Assembly: GCA_963830495.1 (NCBI GenBank)
Contig: CAWHMS010000001.1
Location: 62,001 to 126,000, forward strand
Length of the DNA stretch: 64,000 nt
Source: CAWHMS01 sp963830495
Lineage (GTDB): Bacteria > Actinomycetota > Actinomycetes > Propionibacteriales > Nocardioidaceae
Direction: 5' to 3'
In this document: in pieces, positions 1-7,225 of the stretch
Layout of the letters: every line of letters begins with the position of its first letter
Numbering within the stretch: the first letter of the stretch is position 1
Made by a program: the position numbers and the translations under genes
The notes under the pieces: generated by a model
The model's database searches: none
What the model was told of the DNA's origin: nothing
The model's input: the letters and a program-made list of their open reading frames with translations, nothing else

Positions 1-1
1 C

Positions 2-491
2 CCGGCGCGACCCGCCGCGCAGGCCGTCGGCTGTGCCGACCTGCGGATGGCGCCGATCCTCGCGGGTGTGCTGGCGCGGCGTGGCGTCGAGGCGGTCGTG
101 TTCCGCGGCGACGACGGGCTCGACGAGCTGACCACCACGACGACGTCGCAGGTGTGGGTGGTCGCGGGCGGGACGGTGCAGCAGGAGACGCTCGACCCGC
201 GGCCCTCGACATCCGCTCCCGCGAGCCACCGCGAGGCGCTGCGCGGTGGTGACGTCGACTTCAACGCCGACGCCGTGCACCGGCTGCTCGACGGCGAGGC
301 GGGCGCCGTACGCGACGCGGTCGTGCTCAACGCCGGTGCGGCCCTGGCGACGCATGCCGGCGAGGCAGGGCCCGCTGCACGAGCGGGTCGCCGCGGGCAT
401 GGCGCGTGCGCGCGAGTCGCTGGACAGCGGTGCGGCGAAGGCCGTGCTGGCGCGCTGGGTCGAGACCAGCGACCGGCTGTTCGACGCCTAG
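2..491 (+). CDS. trpD: Anthranilate phosphoribosyltransferase, C-terminal part, frameshifted
   Basis: TrpD transfers phosphoribose from PRPP to anthranilate in tryptophan synthesis. The gene enters from the left edge, so only about the last 160 residues are here. In frame 2 one reads GCADLRMAPILAGVLARRG, then VFRGDDGLDELTTTTTSQVW and later DAVVLNAGAALATHAGE, all typical of the TrpD phosphoribosyl-binding domain. Near 368 an extra base moves the reading into frame 3, which continues as GPLHERVAAG and ends RWVETSDRLFDA at a stop at 489-491. The stretch at about 195-225 also reads better after one base is added and one removed. These look like base-call errors. Its neighbour, the DEDDh/GIY-YIG gene, is the same as in Mycobacterium (Rv2192c/Rv2191). 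Confidence 0.88.
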
Positions 492-555
492 GCAGTTGGC
501 CGTCACGCCCGGAGGTGGCCGGTGAGCCGCCAGTCCATTCAGAGCATGGCGACGC

Positions 556-837
556 TCAGTGCTCGAGGCCGATGGAGAACGCTGCTTCGAGGTCGTGCTG
601 GGAGTAGGCCTGGAAGGCGATGTGCGTCTCGGTCGCGAGTACGCCGGGCACCTTGTTGATGCCGCCGGGCACGACCGTGGCCACCTGGTCGTGCTCGCGT
701 ACGCGGACGAGCGCGATCAGGTCGATCTCGCCCGTGACGGAGTAGACCTCGCTGACGCCGTCGATCGCGGCGATCTTCTCGGCGACCTCGGGGATCTTGT
801 CGACCTCGGCGTTGATGAACACGATCGCGGTGATCAC
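556..837 (-). CDS. Stand-alone Lrp/AsnC ligand-binding (RAM) domain protein
   Basis: A 93-residue protein made only of the effector-binding RAM domain of Lrp/AsnC regulators; there is no helix-turn-helix. The start ITAIVFINAEVDKIPEVAE and the run GINKVPGVLATETHIAF are characteristic of the family. The GTG start at 837 is chosen because AGGAG lies about 6 nt upstream and because the family alignment begins there. Longer readings upstream have no homology. Single-RAM proteins are known to form oligomers that bind amino acids and may partner with full-length regulators, but the ligand here is unknown. The gene is convergent with trpD, which makes an amino acid ligand plausible but unproved. Confidence 0.85.
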   Translation of the reverse strand: MITAIVFINAEVDKIPEVAEKIAAIDGVSEVYSVTGEIDLIALVRVREHDQVATVVPGGINKVPGVLATETHIAFQAYSQHDLEAAFSIGLEH

Positions 838-973
838 GGTGGCTCCTCGCCCTCCCACGTCGGCAGATGACGAGCCGAGCCTAGTGCCCCGGCCGGCGAC
901 GTTGCTCGCGACGAACCACGTCGCCGGCCGGGGTACTGGTGCGAGTGCCTCGCAGCCGTGCGCGCGAGCCTGA

Positions 974-2778
974 TCAGCGCGGGCGGGCACGGTGGTGCAC
1001 CGGCAGGTCGCGCCGGTCGTCGAACGGCACCAGTGAGGTCTTCGACGCCTCGACCGCGTCGAGCGTGTGCCGAAGGCCTTCGGCGCCGCCGATGGGGCAC
1101 GACCACTCACCGTCGAGATGCACCAGGCGCACGCCGGCCGACTCGAGCCAGCGCAGGATCTTCTCGCTCTCCTCGGCGGTCGCCGACGGTGCGGGACCCG
1201 GCCCCGGCGTGACGGTCTCGGCCTCGGCGCGCAGCGTGCGCACCCAGTCGCCGGCGTGTGCGCCGGGCGGGATGACGCCGGCCGCGGCCAGCCGGCCATG
1301 GCGTACGACATGGACCTCCCACGCGCCCGCGTCGTTGCGGCGCGCGGCGACCAGCTCGGCGCAGCGGGTCAGCGCTCCCAGGCGCTGCCGCCGGGCGGCG
1401 GCGCGCACGAAGCGGTGAGCCGGTCGCGGTGCGCCGCAGCGTCCTCGAAACGACAGTGCTCGGCCAGGCGGGCCATCTTGGACGTCGGCGGCGGCGACCA
1501 CCTCGCGCGGGTCGGCCAGTAGCGCGTGGCGCAGTCGCTCGACGACACGCGCGTAGGGACCGGGCGCAACCGAGCCGTCGCACGGCGACAGGCACCGCCC
1601 CATCTCGGCGAGCACACACGCACCCAGGTGCGGCTCGCGCGCCATCTTGGTCGTGCACTGCCGGATCGGGAATGCCTCGTGCAGCGCGGCCGCGGCACGC
1701 TCGGCGGTGCGCCGGGACGTGAACGGTCCGAGGTAGGTCGCGCCGTCGGTGAGCACCTGGCGCACGAGCGAGAGCCGTGGCCAGTGCTCGACGGTGAGCT
1801 TCAGCCAGTGCACCCGCTCGGGATGGCGTGAACGCCGGTTGTAGCGCGGCTTGTGCTGCTTGATCAGCCGGAGCTCACGGACCTCGGCCTCCAGCGGGGT
1901 GGTGCACTCGATGCCGACGACCGACTCGGCCAGACCCACCATCTCGCCCATCCGCGACCTGGTCTCACTCGCGGTGAAGTAGGTGCGCACGCGGGTGCGA
2001 AGGTCCTTGGACTTTCCGACGTACAGGACCCGCTCGCGGTAGTCGCGGAAGAGATAGACACCGGGGGCGTGCGGGAGCTGCTCGGCCAGGTGGCGCTTCT
2101 TGCGCTGCTCGGGAGTGACCCGCGAGGAGAACGTGTGCAGCTCCTCGAGCGTCTGCACGCCGAGCGGACCGAGTCGCTCGAACAGGCCGTGCAGCACGTG
2201 GACGGTCGCGCGTGCGTCGTCGAGCGCACGGTGGATCGGTGTGGTGGGGGAGCGGAAGACACGGGCGAGCGTGGCGAGCTTGCAGTTGGGCGCGTCGTCA
2301 CGGTTGAGAACACGGCGGGCCAGGCGCGCGGTGTCGACGACCTCGAACGCCGGCCAGGGCAGTCCGAGCTCGGCGGCGTTGTGCTTGAGGAACCCGACGT
2401 CGAACGGCGCGTTGTGCGCGACGAGCACGCTGCCGCGGGCGAACTCCAGGAAGGCCGGCACCGCCTCGGCCGCCGACGGCGCCGTCGCGACCATGCCGTC
2501 GGTGATGCCGGTCAGCACCGCGATGAACGCCGGGATCGACGTCTTCGGGTTGACCAGCGTCTGGAACTCAGCCACAACCTCGCCGCCACGCACCTTCACC
2601 GCACCGATCTCGGTGATCCCCGAGCCCCCGGCCGGCGAGCCGCCGGTGGTCTCCAGGTCGACGACAAGAACGTCGCGTCGCGCAGCGGGCGGCCCAGCTC
2701 GTCGAAGGTCTGCTGGATCGCGATGTCGCAGGCCGGTGCACCGGCCTCGTCGGCATGCGCCCCGAGCAGGATGCTCAT
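974..2778 (-). CDS. DEDDh exonuclease fused to a UvrC-like GIY-YIG domain, frameshifted
   Basis: An N-terminal DnaQ-like 3'-5' exonuclease (motifs VVDLETTG, HNAPFDVGFL and HRALDDARAT, residues about 38-200) is followed by a GIY-YIG nuclease domain (APGVYLFRDY to VLYVGKSKDLRTRV, about 240-320) and a UvrC-like middle region with two Cys pairs (QCTTK, GACVL). The C-terminal endonuclease and HhH parts of UvrC are absent, so this is not UvrC; it matches the Rv2191 type. The true start is the ATG at 2778 (MSILLGAHADEAG), with a TACCGT hexamer 6 nt upstream. Three indels break the frame: near 2670, just before the exonuclease motif, and a compensating pair near 1482 and 1415. A role in nucleic acid repair is inferred; none is established. 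Confidence 0.85.
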
Positions 2779-2784
2779 GTCCGA

Positions 2785-2790
2785 ACGGTA
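2785..2790 (-). promoter_or_regulatory. -10 hexamer TACCGT, leaderless start of the DEDDh/GIY-YIG gene
   Basis: TACCGT fits TANNNT and sits 6 nt before the ATG at 2778, so the transcript would start at or next to the start codon. There is no Shine-Dalgarno sequence. It supports the choice of 2778 over the ATG in the frame of the main ORF further upstream. Confidence 0.5.
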
Positions 2791-2904
2791 GGTGTCGCCA
2801 CCGACAGTGCCGAGTCGCCACGCCCGCGTACTGGATGCGATCGTGCTCAGTGCGGCGGTCCGAGGGCAGCCCGCACGATCCTGCGGCGCGCGGCCAGGTC
2901 GACG

Positions 2905-2910
2905 TAGAGT
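2905..2910 (+). promoter_or_regulatory. -10 hexamer TAGAGT, leaderless start of the methyltransferase
   Basis: TAGAGT lies 6 nt before the ATG at 2917 with no Shine-Dalgarno sequence. With the divergent hexamer at 2785-2790 it makes the 138-bp gap a two-way promoter region. Confidence 0.5.
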
Positions 2911-2916
2911 CCCGCC

Positions 2917-3690
2917 ATGTCCTTCGATGTCACCGCGGACGCCTACGGCCGGTTCATGGGTCGCTTCTCCGAGCCGCTCGCGGAGCGGCTGGTCGCGCAT
3001 GTCGACGCCCGTCCCGGTCAGCGCGCGTTGGACGTGGGGTGCGGGCCGGGTGCCTTGACGGCCCAGCTGGTGGGTCGTCTGGGGGCCGACGCGGTGGCGG
3101 CTGTCGACCCGTCGGCGTCGTTCGTGACCGCTGCTCGGGATCGATTTTCCGGGCTGGAGGTCCACACGGCTGCGGCAGAGGACCTGCCCTTCGACGACGA
3201 CACCTTCGACCTCACCCTGGCTCAGCTTGTCGTACCCTTCATGTCCGACCCGGTGCAGGGTCTGCGCGAGATGGGCCGGATCACGCGACCCGATGGCACA
3301 GTGGCCGCTTCCGTGTGGGATCTTGCCGGCGGGAACGGCCCGTACACGGCCTTCTGGGCAGCGGTGCACGACACGGATCCGGACGCGCCGGACGAGGCCG
3401 CAATGGCCGGCGCGCGCGAGGGCCACCTGTCCGAGCTGTGCGCGGCGGCGGGTCTCCACGTCATCGAACTGGCGGTGCTGAGCGTGACGGTCGGCTTCGC
3501 GAGCTTCCATGAGTGGTGGGATCCCTTCACGCTCGGCGTCGGCCCAGCAGGTGCGTACGTCGCCACCCTGTCAGCCGCGCAGCGCGAGACCCTCCGTGCC
3601 AGCTGCCGGCACCGGCTACCACCGCCCCGGTTCGAGGTCACGGCGAAAGCCTGGTGTGTCATGGCGCGGCCCGGCGCCCCTCAGCGATGA
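2917..3690 (+). CDS. Class I SAM-dependent methyltransferase
   Basis: A 257-residue methyltransferase of the UbiE/Methyltransf_11 type. Motif I is ALDVGCGPGALT (about residues 37-48), the acidic ribose-binding end of strand 2 is AAVDPS, and AEDLPFDDDTFDL is the usual motif II to III stretch. The substrate cannot be told from the sequence; small-molecule methylation is typical of this group. It begins divergently from the exonuclease gene and its TGA overlaps the next ATG (ATGA at 3687-3690), so the downstream zinc-ribbon gene is probably translated with it. It is absent from the mycobacterial version of this neighbourhood as I recall it, so it may be a lineage-specific addition. Confidence 0.85.
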   Translation: MSFDVTADAYGRFMGRFSEPLAERLVAHVDARPGQRALDVGCGPGALTAQLVGRLGADAVAAVDPSASFVTAARDRFSGLEVHTAAAEDLPFDDDTFDLTLAQLVVPFMSDPVQGLREMGRITRPDGTVAASVWDLAGGNGPYTAFWAAVHDTDPDAPDEAAMAGAREGHLSELCAAAGLHVIELAVLSVTVGFASFHEWWDPFTLGVGPAGAYVATLSAAQRETLRASCRHRLPPPRFEVTAKAWCVMARPGAPQR

Positions 3691-3947
3691 CCGATTCCTC
3701 CGGCGCTTCCGGCATCGGCTTGCCCCGCGAGGGCGAGCGGCTGCGGTGTGGCGGGTGCGGCAACCTGACCCGCTTCGACGTCGTACGCCGGGCCACGACA
3801 CGGGAGTACTGGCACCAAGACCTGTCCGGCGAGCTCGCGGTGGAGGACTCGGACACGCTGGAGCAGACGGTCGTGTCGATCACCTGTCGGTGGTGCGAGC
3901 GAGCCGACGCGATCAAGATCGTGCCACGCCCGGGTTCGGACGGCTGA
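3687..3947 (+). CDS. Small zinc-ribbon-like protein (two CxxC)
   Basis: An 86-residue protein with CGGC at residues 21-24 and CRWC at 67-70, the pattern of a one-zinc ribbon. Between them lie a basic stretch (FDVVRRATTREYW) and an acidic one (ELAVEDSDTLEQ). I do not recognise a named family. Start chosen at the ATG that overlaps the methyltransferase stop by 4 nt; the longer reading upstream is in the methyltransferase's shadow frame. The overlap suggests translational coupling, so it may be an accessory protein of the methyltransferase or an RNA/DNA-binding adaptor; neither is shown. Confidence 0.7.
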   Translation: MTDSSGASGIGLPREGERLRCGGCGNLTRFDVVRRATTREYWHQDLSGELAVEDSDTLEQTVVSITCRWCERADAIKIVPRPGSDG

Positions 3948-4040
3948 CGCATCCGGCGGCACCCTGGGCTCCGGCCCCAGTGCCGGTCGGCAGTGCTTCC
4001 CGGTGACGGCAGGAAACCTCTCGCGCCATCGTCGGCCCAC

Positions 4041-4046
4041 TACGCT
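4041..4046 (+). promoter_or_regulatory. Putative -10 hexamer TACGCT before the NYN gene
   Basis: TACGCT fits TANNNT and lies 9 nt before the ATG at 4056, with no Shine-Dalgarno between them. A nearly leaderless transcript is likely. It favours 4056 over the upstream ATG at 3993. Confidence 0.4.
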
Positions 4047-4055
4047 GGCACAACG

Positions 4056-5366
4056 ATGACTCAAGCACGCGATGTCGATACGCCGTTGCCGAGTCAGGTC
4101 CGCGCCAGGCTGACCACCCTCGCCTCCGACGGCCTGGCCCGGATGCCCCAGGCGCAGGTGCCCCCGCCGCTGCGTCGAGCGATGTCGTTCGCACCTGCCA
4201 AGCGGGCGAAGCTCGTGGGTGCCCAGCTGCTGCAGTACGTCGAATCCGACGACGAGTTTCGCGAGCACCTCGCGACCCAGGTGCGCGCCCTGACGCCGCA
4301 GGTGGCGGCCTCGCTCGAGGCGCCGGACCCCGCTCAAGAGACCGACGTCGTGGAGGCGGCGGCGGTCGCGGCAATCCTGCGTCCGGCCGGATGGGCCGAG
4401 CTGGTCGATCGGGCACGAGAGCTCGAAGGCAGGCGGCGTACGACGGGTGGCGACCTCGAATCGACGATCAACAAGCTCGCAGGTGATCTCGAGCAGGCGC
4501 GCGGCGCCACCAAGGCGATCCGCGAGCGGATGCGGACCCAGGTGGACGAGCTGAAGGCGGAGAACGCTGTTTTGCGTCGGAAGCTCGGCGAGGCTCGAGG
4601 GCGGCTCCGGGAGGCCGAGGGCCGAGCGGCAGCAGCCGATGACCGCATCGAGACCGCCGCCCGGGAAGCCGACATCGCCATCCGGGAGGCCGAGGCCGAG
4701 GCGCGTCGGCTGCGGCAGCGCATCTCCGAGCTCGAGACCGAGTCGGGCGCTGCGCGTCGGGCGACACGTGACGAGCGGGAGGAGCAGTCCGTCCGGCTCA
4801 GGCTGCTGCTCGAGACGCTGATGGACACCACGACCGGGCTGCGCCGCGAGCTGGCCCTGGCACCGTCGGATGCGCTACCGGCGGATGCGGTGCCGGCGGT
4901 AGAGCCCTCGACCGGCTCGGGCGTCGCGGGGGTGGGGCGGGCACTGCTGATCGATGATCCTGCGTTGCTTCGACGGCTCCTCGAACTGCCCCGCGTTCAC
5001 CTGGTCATCGACGGCTACAACGCGTCGAAGACGGCGTGGCCGACCGTCCCGCTCGATCAACAACGCAGCAGGCTCGTCTCGGGGGTCGCCGCCCTGGTGG
5101 CGGGCAAGGGAATCGAGTGCACGATCGTCTTCGACGGGGCCGATCTCAAGCACCCTCCGCCGGTGTCGTCACCCAGGGGGGTCCGGGTGCGCTTCAGCCC
5201 GCCCGGGGTGATCGCGGACGACCTGATCCGGCAGCTGGTGGCCGCTGAGCCCGGCGGACGGCCACTCGTCGTGGTGTCGACTGACCGGGAGGTGGCCGAG
5301 TCAGTCACGAAGCTGGGCGCCCGATCGGTGGCGTCGATCTCGCTGGTCAAGGCGATCGGCGCCTGA
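4056..5366 (+). CDS. NYN-domain (YacP/Rae1-like) RNase-related protein with coiled coil
   Basis: A 436-residue protein with three parts: an N-terminal helical region (about 1-110), a long alanine/arginine/glutamate-rich coiled coil (about 125-260, e.g. ELKAENAVLRRKLGEARGR), and a C-terminal NYN/PIN-like domain (about 305-436). The NYN domain has HLVIDGYNASK with the first acidic metal ligand, IVFDGAD and VVSTDREVAES with further acidic residues, the layout of YacP-type nucleases. Actinobacteria commonly carry this architecture as one conserved gene. It probably acts on RNA in the cytoplasm; the substrate is not known. It ends convergent to the small cysteine protein at 5451, with a hairpin between. 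Confidence 0.8.
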   Translation: MTQARDVDTPLPSQVRARLTTLASDGLARMPQAQVPPPLRRAMSFAPAKRAKLVGAQLLQYVESDDEFREHLATQVRALTPQVAASLEAPDPAQETDVVEAAAVAAILRPAGWAELVDRARELEGRRRTTGGDLESTINKLAGDLEQARGATKAIRERMRTQVDELKAENAVLRRKLGEARGRLREAEGRAAAADDRIETAAREADIAIREAEAEARRLRQRISELETESGAARRATRDEREEQSVRLRLLLETLMDTTTGLRRELALAPSDALPADAVPAVEPSTGSGVAGVGRALLIDDPALLRRLLELPRVHLVIDGYNASKTAWPTVPLDQQRSRLVSGVAALVAGKGIECTIVFDGADLKHPPPVSSPRGVRVRFSPPGVIADDLIRQLVAAEPGGRPLVVVSTDREVAESVTKLGARSVASISLVKAIGA

Positions 5367-5385
5367 GCCTCAGGTCTCGGTGCGG

Positions 5386-5442
5386 CTCAACGAGAACGAC
5401 CTGACAGGCAGGTCAACGCGAACAGCCTGACGGCTCAACGAG
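5386..5442. repeat. Imperfect short tandem repeat between convergent genes
   Basis: Two 20-nt units (5386-5405 and 5412-5431, sharing 16 of 20 bases by eye, core TCAACGnGAAC and CCTGAC) and a partial third (5434-5442) lie end to end. Within it 5398-5403 GACCTG pairs with 5409-5414 CAGGTC around a 5-nt loop. It may serve as a weak bidirectional terminator for the convergent genes. Confidence 0.4.
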
Positions 5443-5450
5443 GGGAGGGC

Positions 5451-5741
5451 TCAGGGCGGATCGACGTAGGTCGAGTCGACCGACTCGACCATGCGCAGCG
5501 GCGGCACCAGCCCGGCACCGGCCAGTACGTCGAGAGCCTGACGCTCGGCGTCGTCGAGCACGACGCCGTACGGCGGCCCGCCGAGCAGCACCGTCACGAC
5601 ACAGTCGCCGCAGCCGACCCCTCGCACCGAGCAGCGGTCGCAATCGATGACCACCGGGTCTTCGGCGGAGCCGTCGTGCACCCCTGGCGGCACGGGCGGC
5701 CGCTCCGTGGGGTAGTGCGGCAGTCGCGCGTCGGGTGTCAT
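5451..5741 (-). CDS. Small conserved protein with CxxC-x6-CxxC
   Basis: A 96-residue protein starting MTPDARLPHYPTERPP (ATG at 5741). Four cysteines at residues 34, 37, 44 and 47 (CDRCSVRGVGCGDC) form a compact CxxC-x6-CxxC knuckle followed by a hydrophobic stretch VVTVLLGGPP and a helix that ends in MVESVDSTYVDPP. This is a likely zinc or iron-sulfur site; the tight spacing is unlike a common ribbon. I do not know a function. It is transcribed away from the NlpC/P60 gene and shares its upstream region, a pairing I associate with actinobacteria but cannot check here. AGGAGG-like GGAGGT lies about 6 nt before the ATG. Confidence 0.75.
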   Translation of the reverse strand: MTPDARLPHYPTERPPVPPGVHDGSAEDPVVIDCDRCSVRGVGCGDCVVTVLLGGPPYGVVLDDAERQALDVLAGAGLVPPLRMVESVDSTYVDPP

Positions 5742-5890
5742 GACGACCTCCTGGTCTACTGATGCTGCTGACCCTCCAGACGCTAGGGGCCACCGCCGAC
5801 AGTCTTGTGGTCCGTCACTGACCGTGGTGACGCGTGTCACGCCGCGTGTTGTCCCGAAACACCGCACCCGGCTGGCCCCGGTCCCACCCG

Positions 5891-5979
5891 GTCGCTATTG
5901 TGTGTGGCCGACCTGGAAATGCGTGGGGGCGCCGTGTTCTGGGTACGCATGTGCACCTGTGCGGCGGCCTGATAGCGAC
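5891..5979 (+). ncRNA. Candidate structured 5' leader of the NlpC/P60 gene
   Basis: GTCGCTAT (5891-5898) is exactly complementary to ATAGCGAC (5972-5979). Just inside, GGCCG (5906-5910) pairs with CGGCC (5965-5969), and an inner arm ATGCGT (5919-5924) pairs with ACGCAT (5945-5950). Nested helices of this kind enclose an 89-nt element 50 nt before the GTG start of a cell wall hydrolase. Actinobacterial genes of that type are often under riboswitch control, but I do not find the conserved ydaO (c-di-AMP) core here. It could equally be an operator region. Confidence 0.35.
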
Positions 5980-6028
5980 AATGTGGTTGGCAGCCGCGAT
6001 CTGCGAGTGAAAGTGAGAGCGGCGACCC

Positions 6029-7138
6029 GTGTCGATCGGCCGTACGACCCCTGTGCCCACGTCCTGGAGGCAACGGTCCGTCCTGAGGCGAATGTCCGTC
6101 CTCGGCTCCGGAGCGCTTGTGGCCAGCCTGGTGCTGGCTCCGGCCCCCGGCTCGGCTGATCCCGACGACGACCCGCGTGGCGAACCCACGATCGCCGAGG
6201 TCGAGCACCGCCTCAACGACCTCCAGCATCGGGCGGAGATCGCCTCGGAGGAGCTCAACACCGCCCGCGAGCAGCTCGACTCCGCCCGCGAGCAGCTCGG
6301 CACGCTCCAGAACGACCTCGATCGCAAGCGCCAGCAGGTCCAGAGCCTGCGCAGCCAGGTCGTCGGGTCGGCCGTCGCCGACTACCAGGCGGCGTCGGGG
6401 CTCTCCACCGCGACAACCTTCCTGCAGACCGAGGACCCGGCCAAGTTCATGGACGACATGGCCACTCGCGAAGTCGTGCTCCGGCAGGAGACCGCGCTGC
6501 TGCAGAAGCTGGCCCGACAGCAGAAGCAGCTCGGCGTCCAGGAGCAACAGGCGCAGCTCCAGGTCGACGCCGTCGCCGATCAGAGGTCGGAGCTGGCCGA
6601 GAACAAGGGAGAGCTGGACGCACGCACCGCCGAGGCCCAGGAGCTCCTCGACGAGCTGGAGGCACAGCAGCGTGAGCGCATCCTGGCCCGCCAGGCTCGG
6701 CAGGCCGAGCTAGCCGCCGCAACGACCACCACCACCGGGTCGTCGACACCGAGCCGTAGCCAGGTGCGGGTCGCTGACGTACCCGCCTCGGGACGGGCCG
6801 CCGTGGCGGTCGAGACCGCGCTGGCCCAGGTGGGCGACGCTTACGTCTACGGCGCGACCGGTCCGGACGCCTTCGACTGCTCGGGCCTGACCATGTACGC
6901 GTGGGCTGCTGCCGGCGTCTCGCTGCCGCACTCCTCGAGCCTGCAGCCAAGTGCCGGCACTCCGGTCTCCATCTCCTCGCTGATGCCCGGCGACCTGGTG
7001 TTCTACTATTCGCCGATCTCCCACGTCGGCATGTACATCGGCAACGGCCAGATCGTGCACGCGGCCAACCCGAGCGTGCCGGTCCAGGTCGTGCCGCTCA
7101 ACCTGATGCCGGTCACCGCCGCGGTCCGCGTCGGCTGA
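6029..7138 (+). CDS. Secreted NlpC/P60 peptidoglycan endopeptidase with coiled coil
   Basis: A 369-residue cell wall hydrolase of the Rv2190c/RipD type. Residues 1-44 are a signal peptide (basic RQRSVLRR, then a hydrophobic stretch ending PGSA). Residues about 55-225 form a coiled coil, a Thr/Ser linker follows (231-243), and the C-terminal NlpC/P60 domain spans about 255-369 with Cys284 (DCSGL), His332 (SHVGMYIG) and a third polar residue His344. It should cleave stem peptides between D-Glu and mDAP-type residues outside the cell; the coiled coil may hold the active site back until activated, as in related proteins. The GTG at 6029 keeps the basic signal region; ATG 6092 has a better ribosome site (TGAGG) but leaves almost none of it. 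Confidence 0.85.
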   Translation: MSIGRTTPVPTSWRQRSVLRRMSVLGSGALVASLVLAPAPGSADPDDDPRGEPTIAEVEHRLNDLQHRAEIASEELNTAREQLDSAREQLGTLQNDLDRKRQQVQSLRSQVVGSAVADYQAASGLSTATTFLQTEDPAKFMDDMATREVVLRQETALLQKLARQQKQLGVQEQQAQLQVDAVADQRSELAENKGELDARTAEAQELLDELEAQQRERILARQARQAELAAATTTTTGSSTPSRSQVRVADVPASGRAAVAVETALAQVGDAYVYGATGPDAFDCSGLTMYAWAAAGVSLPHSSSLQPSAGTPVSISSLMPGDLVFYYSPISHVGMYIGNGQIVHAANPSVPVQVVPLNLMPVTAAVRVG

Positions 7139-7171
7139 CGCCGCCCCGCTCACAGCGCTGGCTGACATGGC

Positions 7172-7202
7172 GCGGCCCCCGACCTTCGCGGTCGAGGGCC
7201 GC
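7172..7202. terminator. Strong hairpin terminator between convergent genes
   Basis: GCGGCCC at 7172 onward pairs with GGGCCGC ending at 7202, and an inner CGACC/GGTCG stem is capped by TTCG. On the plus strand it lies 33 nt after the NlpC/P60 stop; on the minus strand it lies just after the stop of the beta-repeat protein. No long T tract follows, as is usual in actinobacteria. Confidence 0.65.
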
Positions 7203-7225
7203 ACGTGTACTGACCTGTTTTGTGG

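Noticed and set aside
974..2778. UvrC excinuclease subunit
   Set aside because: The C-terminal RNase H-like endonuclease and HhH domains are absent and an exonuclease domain is at the front.
1853..2791. 312-codon plus-strand frame
   Set aside because: Antisense to the exonuclease/GIY-YIG gene, which has clear motifs.
5386..5442. CRISPR-like repeat
   Set aside because: Only two and a half imperfect units with 2-6 nt between them and no spacers or cas genes.
5891..5979. c-di-AMP (ydaO) riboswitch
   Set aside because: The GC-rich nested stems and the gene type fit, but the conserved GGGGGAA, GGGUGAA and AGCUAACUC segments are not seen. Kept only as an unnamed structured leader.
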